This document shows, piece after piece, positions 22,964 through 30,922 of a stretch of 64,000 nt of DNA (its first letter is position 1; every line of letters starts with the position of its first letter). Both the position numbers and the translations under genes were made by a program. The stretch spans positions 62,001-126,000 of the forward strand of contig NZ_RHNN01000007.1 in assembly GCF_003946245.1 (NCBI RefSeq), in the 5' to 3' direction. Origin of the DNA: Levilactobacillus cerevisiae. Lineage in GTDB: Bacteria > Bacillota > Bacilli > Lactobacillales > Lactobacillaceae. The notes under the pieces are model-generated. The model was given only the letters and a program-made list of their open reading frames with translations, did not search any database and was not told where the DNA came from.

Positions 22964-23004
22964 CGCATATGCGATAATTATACTCGCCTGAATTGTGTTT
23001 GCAA
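22964..23004 (-). promoter_or_regulatory. Promoter and possible operator of the ABC exporter operon
   Basis: On the reverse strand TTGCAA (23004-22999) and TATAAT (22982-22977) stand 16 bases apart. The perfect 10-bp palindrome CGCATATGCG (22973-22964) follows at the likely transcription start, a usual place for a repressor site. No regulator gene lies next to it. Confidence 0.65.
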
Positions 23005-23316
23005 TAAAGGATTCTCGCAATTATTTATCTGCACTCAGGGGCTGGCCGACAAACGTCCTAACCCTTTCGATTGGCAGTGAAATACAAGCCATTTTGCCAA
23101 CAATCCACCGCAATTGTCCCGTTCACCGAAAAAATTATGATTTAAAAATTCAGCAATAATTGTATCCGTTTCCAATCCAGCAACACCAAACTTTAGCAGA
23201 TTTTCAGGAGCCATCCTTAACCGCCAAATCCGGAAAGAACCCACTAGTATCAAGCCTCTTAAGCTGGTAAACTACAAAAGATTTGTTACAATGGGGTCAC
23301 CGAAGGGAGCATAAAC

Positions 23317-23646
23317 ATGGCGAGTAATTCAGATTCAATCTATAATGTCCTAACCTTTATCCACCGGCACCAAGACAAGGTGCGCTTTATCTCGCAGCGC
23401 AATAGCAACGTCATCGCCATCGGCGTCCCCGACACGGTCCCCGTTGCCAATCCGGAACTGTACTTTCCGGTTGGCCACTTGCTGGTTAACCGCATGGATG
23501 ACGACTTCCTGGCAATGAACGGTGATCTGCTCAACGATTTCTTCGAAAGAACGCAAAGTTCCAAACTAGACTATCGTGAGGTCTGGATCACCACCAGCCA
23601 CATCCCCGCCGAACAGGCGTACCTGGTAGAGCTGTCATTCGAGTAA
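23317..23646 (+). CDS. Small conserved-looking protein of unknown function
   Basis: A 109-residue soluble protein with no recognised domain. The start ATG at 23317 has GAAGGGAG upstream, and TACAAT 30-odd bases further up can serve as the -10. A strong terminator follows about 60 bp after the stop, so this is its own transcript. The sequence mixes hydrophobic strands (VRFISQRNSNVIAIGVP) with an acidic middle. I do not recognise it. Confidence 0.7.
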   Translation: MASNSDSIYNVLTFIHRHQDKVRFISQRNSNVIAIGVPDTVPVANPELYFPVGHLLVNRMDDDFLAMNGDLLNDFFERTQSSKLDYREVWITTSHIPAEQAYLVELSFE

Positions 23647-23703
23647 GCCACGCAGTGAAATTATTTTTAACTGGGTTAACCAACCTAAAATCATCAATAG
23701 TAA

Positions 23704-23735
23704 AGGCCCGAGACGCGTTGTCTCGGACCTTTTTC
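23704..23735 (+). terminator. Intrinsic terminator after the 109-residue gene
   Basis: GGCCCGAGAC and GTCTCGGACC form a stem with a short loop, followed by TTTTTC on the + strand. Confidence 0.9.
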
Positions 23736-23891
23736 GTTAACGCAAAATTAAATTAATTGAGGTAGAAACTATCGATGATGCCATCACCAATACAAGGATT
23801 GAACTGAAGGAACAGCCCGCGGAGATATCCGCCGCGTCCAGTGAGTACTGATAATGCAGCTGAACGCGCTCAGCTAGCAGCCAACAGTAGC

Positions 23892-24075
23892 GTAGCCGGA
23901 GGCAGTCAGTAATCGGCAGCTGTGTCGGTGGCGTTGGCTGGGGTTCTTCCCAGCCTACACCACGGGGCGTCTTTGGAAACTCGCCGCACTTTGCGAGCTT
24001 TCAAAGCGAGCCGGAAGACCGCTTCCCAGGCTGGAGGCGGTCCCCACAGCAGGTGCGTCCTGAACTGCCGCAGGC
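23892..24075 (+). repeat. Family-2 structured intergenic element, copy 3
   Basis: Landmarks are GCCGGAGGCAG, CAGCTGTGTCGGTGGCGTTGG, the hairpin GGCTGGG/CCCAGCC, CACGGGGCG, the stem CTTTGGAAACTCGC/GCGAGCTTTCAAAG, GAGCCGGAAGACCGC, GGCGGTCCCCACAGCAG and CTGCCGCAGGCG. It ends about 20 bp before the stop of the small membrane gene. Confidence 0.78.
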
Positions 24076-24094
24076 GAAGCGAAAGTCAAAGCGG

Positions 24095-24301
24095 CTAGCT
24101 GAAAAGAGCGTGGGAGGCCCAGAGGCCGCCGCCGATGACCAGCACCGCCACGATAAAGAACCGGAACAACGCCGCAAACGCTACCAGGACGATAGCGCCG
24201 ATAATCAGCGTTCCCACCAGGCCCAACAACCAGCCGGCCATGCCGAAGACCAGTCGTAAGATGGGAAAAAGTAGTAGTAACAATAACAGTAATAAAATCA
24301 C
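24095..24301 (-). CDS. Small, very hydrophobic membrane protein, function unknown
   Basis: A 68-residue protein that is nearly all membrane helix: a Leu-rich start (ILLLLLLLLLFPILRLVFG), then two more hydrophobic stretches. The start is GTG at 24301 with GGAG eight bases upstream, which supports translation. A family-2 repeat lies just past its stop. The function cannot be inferred. Confidence 0.55.
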   Translation of the reverse strand: MILLLLLLLLLFPILRLVFGMAGWLLGLVGTLIIGAIVLVAFAALFRFFIVAVLVIGGGLWASHALFS

Positions 24302-24440
24302 GATGATCGCTCCATTCTACCCGGGGGTTTCCCGGTTAATTGGTATTCTACACGATTTTGTGCAAGACCGCATGGATTTGATATTTAAATATTTATAAAG
24401 CGTCGCTGATTCCGGTAACGGTTAGCGCCCTTACCTACCG

Positions 24441-24478
24441 CAACAAAAAACGACCACCACTGACTGGGGGCCGTTTCA
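24441..24478 (-). terminator. Terminator after the GGDEF gene
   Basis: On the reverse strand ACGGCCCCCA and TGGTGGTCGT form a stem followed by TTTTTTGTTG, 13 bp beyond the stop. Confidence 0.8.
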
Positions 24479-24490
24479 TCGTCGAAATCG

Positions 24491-25615
24491 TTAACCAATG
24501 GTAATTCGGTGACGGCCAGTCTGCTTTGAGTGGTACAGATTGGCATCGACCCGTTTGTAGAAATCTAACGGGTTGTGGTCCCCTTCATTTAACACGGAAA
24601 CACCGACAGAGATGGTCACCTGTAGGGTCTCCTCATTGTACGGAATTTTCAAGTTCTTTACCGCGTCAAAGGCCGCCTCCGCGACCGGTCGCGTCCGGTT
24701 AATGTCGTACCCGGGGAGCAGAATGTTGAATTCCTCGCCACCCGTTCGGTACAGAATAATTTCTGGGTTGATGGCCTTGATCGCATTGGCAACCTCGCTG
24801 GCTACCCGTTTCAAGACTTCATCCCCCGCCAAATGGCCGTAGGTATCGTTCACCCGTTTAAAATGGTCGATGTCAAACATCACCATGGCCAGGTCCTTGT
24901 TGTGCATGACACTCTCCCGGAAATGATACCCGATGGCGCGGTCATACGCCGCATAGTTCTGAACGTGTGTCAGGGCATCCCAATTTGCTGACTGGAAAAG
25001 GCGGTCTTTGATGCGGCGATCCTTGTCCTGGATTTTGAAATAGCCATACATCAAGCTTGCCAGGACCAGATAGTCCCCCATTTCAATCCAGTACGTCGTC
25101 CAAGGCAAGTGAAACCGAAATTTCACGAACAACCACAAGGCCAGACCAAAGCACGTCGCCACAGTGATGTAGCGGGTGTATGGTGCGCGCCAGAGATGGG
25201 TACTTTGTTGGTAAGAAAACATGTAGAATAGAACGAAGAGCAACGTGTAACCCCACGACAGGATTGCAGAAATGTTGCCGTTCATCAGCATGAACCCAAT
25301 ACCAGCCAGTAGGATCAGCCAGTTGGGAATTTTTAGTTGTAGGAAATACGCCACAAAGATCAACAGTAAGAGTTGAAAATTCGTAAACGTCCAGGACAAA
25401 TGGCTGTCACGAACAATGAGTTGGAGGGCAAAAACCGAGATGACCGCACAGCTCGTTCCCAAGATAACCTGAACCCGTTTAACGTTATAGGGCTTGCTAC
25501 TGGATTCGACCTTCGCCGTGACCCAGGTGAAAATTGACCAATAGAGTGTGATGATTCCTAAGACAAAGAAAATACTAGTAATGATCGGCGGCACTAGCCA
25601 CATACTCCATGACAT
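24491..25615 (-). CDS. Membrane-bound diguanylate cyclase (GGDEF protein)
   Basis: A 374-residue protein. About six membrane helices fill residues 8-195, and a complete GGDEF domain spans about 208-374. The domain keeps FDIDHFK (247-253), NDTYGHLAGDE, and the active-site GGEEF at 292-296. The RxxD inhibitory site expected just upstream is absent, so product inhibition of the usual type is unlikely. It would make cyclic di-GMP from GTP at the membrane. It is divergent from an EAL gene. Confidence 0.88.
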   Translation of the reverse strand: MSWSMWLVPPIITSIFFVLGIITLYWSIFTWVTAKVESSSKPYNVKRVQVILGTSCAVISVFALQLIVRDSHLSWTFTNFQLLLLIFVAYFLQLKIPNWLILLAGIGFMLMNGNISAILSWGYTLLFVLFYMFSYQQSTHLWRAPYTRYITVATCFGLALWLFVKFRFHLPWTTYWIEMGDYLVLASLMYGYFKIQDKDRRIKDRLFQSANWDALTHVQNYAAYDRAIGYHFRESVMHNKDLAMVMFDIDHFKRVNDTYGHLAGDEVLKRVASEVANAIKAINPEIILYRTGGEEFNILLPGYDINRTRPVAEAAFDAVKNLKIPYNEETLQVTISVGVSVLNEGDHNPLDFYKRVDANLYHSKQTGRHRITIG

Positions 25616-25903
25616 GGAATCAGTCTCCTTATGACAGTAATGAATTAACTGGTTGAGCCAGTTTACGGCTTAAGAATCAATCTAATCTACAGTATACCGC
25701 ATAAATTTATTCATAACAGCCACTTGATGTAAGTTTTACATAATTAATCCATATCCTGCTATATACATTAATATATCAGGGGTTGAACGATTAGCCACTT
25801 TCGTAATCACCCCCTATTTGAATTTTCTGAGCAACCCCCTATTCTATTCCGTCAAAATAAAGTATGATAGGAGCAGACACTTTGGAAGGAGGACACATTC
25901 ACC

Positions 25904-26566
25904 ATGTACCGCTATTTTCTACAGCCGCAACTAGACGTTTCCAACAATTCGTTGATTGGGTACGAAATGCTTATTCGCCAACAAGTTGACGACAAGTGGG
26001 TCCTCCCACAAGACTTTGAGTCGATTCCCATCGACATTCAAGCCGACCTCATTCAACGGACTGCCCAAAAGTTACGTCTTAAAATTGGCTCCGTTTCGTA
26101 CAATGTCAATCAAAGCCAGTTTGTTGACCCTACGATTGCCGAAGCCATTATTGCCGCGCAGCAACAGATCTATCCGGTTAACCTGGTACTCGAAGTGACG
26201 GAAGAAGAAACCGATAAAGCCGTTTCCAACGAACAGATCATTGAGCAGGTCCACTACTTCGACGATCGTGGTATCCAGCTGAGTCTGGACGACATCAGCA
26301 CCGGCGTGAATACTTATGACCATTTGAAACCGATTCTGCCCTACGCTTCCGAAATTAAATTCGCTATGCAAAACTTCCGGGCAGAGAATCGGGCAGATGA
26401 AATTCCAGAACACCTTATCTTCTGGAAAAAGATTGCCAAGGAATATAAACTCCGGATGATTCTTGAAGGCGTCGAAAATCAGGAAGAAGCCGACATGGCT
26501 GACGACCTGGAACTGGACCTCCGTCAGGGATGGTTCTATGGCAAGCCCCACCTGTTTAAGCTATGA
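25904..26566 (+). CDS. EAL-domain protein, probable cyclic-di-GMP phosphodiesterase
   Basis: A 220-residue stand-alone EAL domain, soluble. Likely metal and catalytic residues are present: Glu21 (EMLIR, the EAL position), Asn67/69, Glu97, Asp129-Asp130, Lys152, Glu188 (LEGVE) and Gln208 (QGW). The loop-6 motif reads DDISTG instead of DDFGTG, and the usual KID reads KFA, so activity may be altered. AAGGAGG precedes the ATG. It faces the GGDEF gene across a 288-bp gap. Confidence 0.85.
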   Translation: MYRYFLQPQLDVSNNSLIGYEMLIRQQVDDKWVLPQDFESIPIDIQADLIQRTAQKLRLKIGSVSYNVNQSQFVDPTIAEAIIAAQQQIYPVNLVLEVTEEETDKAVSNEQIIEQVHYFDDRGIQLSLDDISTGVNTYDHLKPILPYASEIKFAMQNFRAENRADEIPEHLIFWKKIAKEYKLRMILEGVENQEEADMADDLELDLRQGWFYGKPHLFKL

Positions 26567-26734
26567 TTTTATTAGTGATTTTATATTGATGATATTATTT
26601 ATCTTGAAGGCTATTGAAGGTTGCTATTAGCAGCAATCTTTGATAGTCTTTTTAAATGGTTCACGTTTGAATAGCATTAGATAAATCAGCTAAATATTGG
26701 TTATTAGCAAACATTACTTTTGGAGGAAACTACT

Positions 26735-27802
26735 TTGCACCCATCCCACCAGCGTCATCCACTAAATTGGCTCAAGCCGCTGCGAGTTGGGGTACAGGAC
26801 GCCTTTCAACTTAACTCTCGCCTAGACCGCGCGAACTTCTGGTGGCTAATCTTAGATCTCGTATTGCTGAACAGTGGCCTGCTTATCACGCTGTTGAATA
26901 CGATTCTCCAGTACCCTGCATTCCGGTTTCAGCCGGCATACTTCAACCCAGCAAAAGTCCTCCTGTTATTCGTGATTTCGTTACTCACGGGCGGCACAAC
27001 CATCGTTGGCTTCACGGCTACGGTGCGCCGCCTGCATGACACGAATCGTTCTGGTCATTATCTGTGGTGGCTTTTACTTCCAGGCGTTGGCCCGTGCTTG
27101 GTCCTCGTCCGCCTGTTAGCACCCAGTAAGGCTCTCACCAAATTCAGCGAGACCCACGTGTCTGGCAACCACCCCTGGCGGCACCAGGTAGCGGGCTGGC
27201 TACTACTCTTCCTAGCTACCGTTGCCTACGCTGGCTTCTTTAACGCTTTTAGCACGGCCGCATTAACCGTTCCCAACCACAATTTCGCTGCAAACGGTCA
27301 TCGGCAATCAACGACCACGACCGAATACCTAGCCCTGGGCAAACACCAGATTTCCATTGCCAGCCAACAGGCCCACCCCACCACTAACCGGAACATCAGT
27401 TGGGGCCCGACTACGTTTACGATTGATCGGCTAACAGTCTATAAAACTTATGGACCATACAGTCTCCTCACCAATGACGGTCGTCGAACCATCAATGGTC
27501 TGATCAAAGTCCACATGAAAATTCATGCCGGCCGTGCGCTGACGACCTATCCCGCTCAAGGCACGCTACTGACCAATGATGGTCAACTGTTAAGGGCAGA
27601 TTTATCGAACAGCGACTGGTTCGCAGGCATGCTCAATAAGGGCATCAACACCGCTGGTAACATTTACTTTTTGGTGCCCCATCTGAATAAGCCAACGGAC
27701 TTAACCAAGGCCCATTTCAGTTGGACGGCCGCGAACCAGGCAATCAATGGCCAGCAGCCGATGGAAAAGCAGTTCAGTGCTGTACTTGACCTTGCGCATT
27801 AG
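26735..27802 (+). CDS. DUF805-type membrane protein with a long extracellular tail
   Basis: The TTG at 26735, eight bases after GGAGG, is the best start; a TTG at 26720 would lie in front of that site. The protein has 355 residues. Four membrane segments fill the first half, with the DUF805 signature RLHDTNRSG. The second half (about 190-355) is Thr/Asn/His-rich and probably outside the cell, with two LTNDG motifs. The function is unknown. Confidence 0.75.
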   Translation: MHPSHQRHPLNWLKPLRVGVQDAFQLNSRLDRANFWWLILDLVLLNSGLLITLLNTILQYPAFRFQPAYFNPAKVLLLFVISLLTGGTTIVGFTATVRRLHDTNRSGHYLWWLLLPGVGPCLVLVRLLAPSKALTKFSETHVSGNHPWRHQVAGWLLLFLATVAYAGFFNAFSTAALTVPNHNFAANGHRQSTTTTEYLALGKHQISIASQQAHPTTNRNISWGPTTFTIDRLTVYKTYGPYSLLTNDGRRTINGLIKVHMKIHAGRALTTYPAQGTLLTNDGQLLRADLSNSDWFAGMLNKGINTAGNIYFLVPHLNKPTDLTKAHFSWTAANQAINGQQPMEKQFSAVLDLAH

Positions 27803-27829
27803 ATTCGATCCACAAAATTGCTTATAATC

Positions 27830-27890
27830 TGCCACCTGTGGCAGTTCTTGAACAGGACGGTACTCTAATCATCGCTGGACTGGCAACGTT
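27830..27890 (-). repeat. Internally deleted family-2 element (termini only)
   Basis: TGCCACCTGTGGCAG at 27830 matches the right end of family 2 on the reverse strand, and ATCATCGCTGGACTGGCAACGTT at 27868-27890 matches its left end. About 170 bp of the interior is missing. This defines the element's limits. Confidence 0.65.
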
Positions 27891-27948
27891 GGTAGATAAA
27901 GTTATTGCCAATGTTTCATCCGCGACCGCCAACTAAAGACCAAAAAGG

Positions 27949-27993
27949 CCGTCAATTCAACGTTTTCACGTTTGATTGACGGCTACTATTTTG
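27949..27993 (+). terminator. Hairpin terminator downstream of the DUF805 gene
   Basis: CCGTCAATTCAAC pairs with GTTTGATTGACGG, followed by CTACTATTTTG. It is the only clear stop signal after this gene, about 145 bp past its end. Confidence 0.65.
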
Positions 27994-28184
27994 TTGATTG
28001 GATAATTGCCAATATCTCTAACGACAGTTCCCAGCCCACTAAGCCTAAAAGTGGCTGCCATTTTGGCTACGTTTTGACGACATTTCTGTAATTTTTTACG
28101 CATACCACAAAAAAACGGAATGTACTAAAAAAGCCGTCATATCAACCCCCGTGAGGTCTAATGACAGCTAATGAAAAACAATAA

Positions 28185-28256
28185 TTGGGTATACTGGGCT
28201 CGAACCAGTAACTTACGGATTCAGAGTCCGCTGCCTTACCATTTGGCGAATACCCA
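28185..28256 (-). tRNA. tRNA-Gln (anticodon CUG)
   Basis: The reverse strand folds as a full cloverleaf: acceptor TGGGTAT/ATACCCA, D stem GCC/GGC, anticodon arm GCGGA-CTCTGAA-TCCGT, T arm ACTGG-TTCGAGC-CCAGT, and discriminator A. The CCA is not encoded. The anticodon CUG reads CAG. A strong divergent promoter lies directly upstream. Confidence 0.9.
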
Positions 28257-28287
28257 ATGATGGTTGTCTTGCGTCAACAACTATTTA

Positions 28288-28316
28288 ATCTTAACTTGTT
28301 CAGCTTTTGCTGTCAA
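28288..28316 (-). promoter_or_regulatory. Promoter of tRNA-Gln
   Basis: On the reverse strand TTGACA (28316-28311), a 17-base spacer and TAAGAT (28293-28288) stand about 30 bases before the tRNA. Confidence 0.85.
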
Positions 28317-28384
28317 CAGATTTTCAGTAAAAATCCCAACTTTTGCATAAAATCCCAATTCTGTGTAACTTCATGCAAAAAATG

Positions 28385-28413
28385 TTGACATTTTTTTACG
28401 AATAGCGTAAATT
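28385..28413 (+). promoter_or_regulatory. Promoter of tRNA-Glu
   Basis: TTGACA (28385-28390) and TAAATT (28408-28413) stand 17 bases apart, 22 bases before the tRNA. It is back to back with the tRNA-Gln promoter. Confidence 0.85.
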
Positions 28414-28435
28414 AGATATTGCTAGTAAAGATCAT

Positions 28436-28509
28436 TGCCCGCTGGTCAAACTGGTTTAAGACGTCGCCCTCTCAAGGCGGAGCTACGGGTTCGAGCCCCG
28501 TGCGGGCTA
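28436..28509 (+). tRNA. tRNA-Glu (anticodon CUC), with an unusual first acceptor pair
   Basis: The fold is acceptor (T)GCCCGC/GCGGGC(T), D stem GTC/GAC, anticodon arm TCGCC-CTCTCAA-GGCGG, and T arm ACGGG-TTCGAGC-CCCGT, with discriminator A and no encoded CCA. The anticodon CUC reads GAG. In my alignment bases 1 and 72 are both T and do not pair, where G-C is usual. It has a strong promoter and terminator, so it is probably expressed. Confidence 0.75.
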
Positions 28510-28514
28510 TAAGT

Positions 28515-28559
28515 GGTCCACAAACGTTGGTCAAGCAGCGTTTGTGGACCTTTTCTTTT
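28515..28559 (+). terminator. Terminator after tRNA-Glu
   Basis: GGTCCACAAACG and CGTTTGTGGACC form a perfect 12-bp stem, followed by TTTTCTTTT. Confidence 0.93.
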
Positions 28560-28629
28560 GTCCCAAATTTGAGCAACAGAGAATTAGCAAAATTGTCAGG
28601 TCTATACCAATTGCCGCTATTAAACGACC

Positions 28630-29088
28630 CTAACCCGGTTGCGCACCCACTGGCGCCGTCAGCTTATTTAGTTCTTGTTCAAAATCGGCAACGCCGGCGC
28701 CGGTCACTGCAGAAAGCTGGTAGATTTGCGCAATGCCCGCCGTATTTAACTGCGCCTGAGCGTAGGCAATCTGATCAGCATTCGCCTCATCAATCTTAGA
28801 AATAATCCCAATCGTCTGAACGGGAAACATCGTAGTAAATGCGGGCGGGAACACCGCTCGCTGGTCAATCGCGCTTTGAATCGCAACGATTAGCTTGGCC
28901 CCCGTCGCCATGGTCATCAATGAGGGGTATAAGTATCGGTGCTCCACAAATTCCCCCGGCGTGTCGATAATTTCACCGCGAAATTCAACCGCCTGGGTCT
29001 TATCATAGCTGATTGGTTCATGGTGTAGGCGCTGAATCAGTGTCGTCTTCCCGCAACCAATCGCCCCCACGAACATCGCTTTTCTCAT
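28630..29088 (-). CDS. pduV: PduV/EutP-family small GTPase of the pdu locus
   Basis: A 152-residue Ras-like P-loop protein. The Walker A motif GAIGCGKT is at 8-15, the G3 motif appears as DTPGE, and SKID stands for NKxD. In Salmonella, PduV associates with the microcompartment surface and is linked to its movement. Here it is the last gene of the locus, just after the EutJ-like gene. No clear terminator follows on this strand. Confidence 0.88.
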   Translation of the reverse strand: MRKAMFVGAIGCGKTTLIQRLHHEPISYDKTQAVEFRGEIIDTPGEFVEHRYLYPSLMTMATGAKLIVAIQSAIDQRAVFPPAFTTMFPVQTIGIISKIDEANADQIAYAQAQLNTAGIAQIYQLSAVTGAGVADFEQELNKLTAPVGAQPG

Positions 29089-29113
29089 GTCAATCCAGTC
29101 CCCCTCTCACTGA

Positions 29114-29965
29114 CTATTCGCAGTCATACATCGCAATCCCAATTGGTGTCACAAATTGTGGAAACTTGGGCTTAACCGCCGCCGTCCCCAATGCTTTACT
29201 GAAGGTGGCAATAAAGTCTTTGAAGTTAATAGCCCCACCAACCACGATGACGGGCTCCTGTGGCTGGCCCTTGGTCGCCGTCTTCGTGATGGCGGCCATT
29301 TTTTCGACAACCGGTCGAATGGTGGCGAAGACTTCCAATTCCTGTGACGGATCGCGCTTCACTTGTTCCGCCTGGTCCGTCGTCCAGTGATTGTGTCCTG
29401 CTAGAACCATGGTCATGTGTGAGCCACCGGTCGCTTCATCCGTAACGAACACCAATTTCTTTCGTTTAAAGACACTGATGCCAGTCGTGCCACCACCGAT
29501 GTCAACGACGGTCCCTTCTTTCAAACGCAAGAAGCGTGCGGCCGCCGTCGGTTCATCCACCACTGCTCGACAGGTCAGCCCAACGGATTCAATGACGTTG
29601 GCAACGATCTTGGCGCTCCCCTCACCAGTTCCCGGTGGAATTGCCCCACAGGCCGTCGTCAGAGTCGTCCCGAGCACCGTTTCGGCCTGTTGCTTGAGCC
29701 GTCCTAAAATGCGTACGGAGTCCAGAAAATTAACCACCAATCCGTCACGAACGGCGTGGGCGTACTCAAACGCGCCGTACAAAATCTCATCGTTTTGATC
29801 CAGGACCACCAACACAATGGATGAGGTCCCCAGATCAACGCCCACCCGTAACGTGTCGTCCGCCGTGACCGGTCGCGTTGCCTGGTCGCCATTAACCACT
29901 TCGGCAAACGTGCTAAGTTGCTGGTCAGCTTTTTCTAGTCGGTTAATTTTCTTTGTGATCATCAT
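29114..29965 (-). CDS. eutJ: EutJ-family actin/Hsp70-fold protein
   Basis: A 283-residue protein with an ASKHA ATPase fold: phosphate-1 loop GVDLGTSSIVLVV (about 42-54), phosphate-2 VDIGGGTTGIS, and an adenosine-side VVGGA motif. EutJ is thought to act as a chaperone or reactivator in ethanolamine and propanediol microcompartment operons. The start has GAGGTGTAG upstream with tandem ATGs. It lies between the FMN reductase-GNAT gene and pduV. Confidence 0.85.
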   Translation of the reverse strand: MMITKKINRLEKADQQLSTFAEVVNGDQATRPVTADDTLRVGVDLGTSSIVLVVLDQNDEILYGAFEYAHAVRDGLVVNFLDSVRILGRLKQQAETVLGTTLTTACGAIPPGTGEGSAKIVANVIESVGLTCRAVVDEPTAAARFLRLKEGTVVDIGGGTTGISVFKRKKLVFVTDEATGGSHMTMVLAGHNHWTTDQAEQVKRDPSQELEVFATIRPVVEKMAAITKTATKGQPQEPVIVVGGAINFKDFIATFSKALGTAAVKPKFPQFVTPIGIAMYDCE

Positions 29966-29989
29966 CTACACCTCGTTATTCAGCATTAT

Positions 29990-30820
29990 TTAGAGACACA
30001 GGGCCTTTTGAATCGCTGGATGTTCCTTGAAAAACCATTGCGAGTAGGAACAGCCCGCCACAATCCGCAAATGAAATAAGCGCGCCATCATGATGAGTTT
30101 GAGCATCAATTGACTGGCAAATCCTTGATGTTGCTGCGCCGGGTCAACGGTGATTGACTGAATCACTAGCAACCCCGTGCTCCACTCAAAAGTTGCCTGT
30201 GCCACTGACTGGTTGTCCTCCATGAGACAAAGTTTATCGGCACCAATTTTGAATGTCAGCGCTTCCATTTTATCAGTTGTGATCTGCTCTGCCGCGGCGG
30301 ATAAGTTCATCATTGCCGACCTTAACAGCGGTAGCACCGTTTCATCCGTCAACAGCGCGTGCTCGTCAAACAACTCTTGCACACAGCTTAAATAGAGCTC
30401 TGTGGGCTGGACGGGCTGCATGCCCAGCACCAACGCCAACTGCTTCAACTGCTGACTGGCACTCAAGCCACCCAACTCACCGGTGGAAACGGAAACAATC
30501 ACGACGGGCTTCTGTGCCCACAGACTGCCAGTATCAGAAACCGATGCCATATCCAACGCATTTTTCAGACATCCCGGAATCCCCCGGTTAATCTCCGGCG
30601 TCACCAGGCAGAAGCCGTCCATTCGTTGAATCTGGTCCTTAAAGTCCCGACAAGCCGCCTGCTCCTGTTCGCTTAACCGATCGCTCAATAAGGGTAAGTG
30701 ATCAATCGAAATGGGCTCTACCAGCACCGTGTTGGGCACCAGTAATCCCAGGTTGCGGACCACTTTGCGGGCATACGATTCTGCACGTAGACTACCCGCT
30801 AACAAGCCAATTCGTTTCAA
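29990..30820 (-). CDS. NADPH-dependent FMN reductase fused to a GNAT-like domain
   Basis: TTG at 30820, eight bases after AGGAGG, gives 276 residues starting MKRIGLLAGSLR, the flavodoxin-like FMN reductase N-terminus. This domain runs to about 175, with the LVTPEINRGIPG flavin loop. Residues about 190-276 resemble YjdJ-type GNAT acetyltransferases (ITVDPAQQHQGFASQLML and a late CSYSQWFFKEHP). Such a fusion is unexpected in a pdu locus. It could reduce flavin, or cobalamin for PduO, but that is inference. Confidence 0.8.
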   Translation of the reverse strand: MKRIGLLAGSLRAESYARKVVRNLGLLVPNTVLVEPISIDHLPLLSDRLSEQEQAACRDFKDQIQRMDGFCLVTPEINRGIPGCLKNALDMASVSDTGSLWAQKPVVIVSVSTGELGGLSASQQLKQLALVLGMQPVQPTELYLSCVQELFDEHALLTDETVLPLLRSAMMNLSAAAEQITTDKMEALTFKIGADKLCLMEDNQSVAQATFEWSTGLLVIQSITVDPAQQHQGFASQLMLKLIMMARLFHLRIVAGCSYSQWFFKEHPAIQKALCL

Positions 30821-30922
30821 GAAACCCACCTCCTTTGTGCTTTAATCCTAGTGTATCATGAAATGCCGACTTACCGTGCGCCAAATTTAGACGGACGGAT
30901 AAGGACTAGCCTCAGCAATACC

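Noticed and set aside
22915-23316. Frame of 72 codons at 23035-23253
   Set aside because: No ribosome site at its start and a composition unlike its neighbours; the region is better explained as promoter DNA.
28419-28799. A 126-codon + strand frame overlapping tRNA-Glu
   Set aside because: It reads through a tRNA, its terminator and the antisense of pduV, and has no ribosome site.
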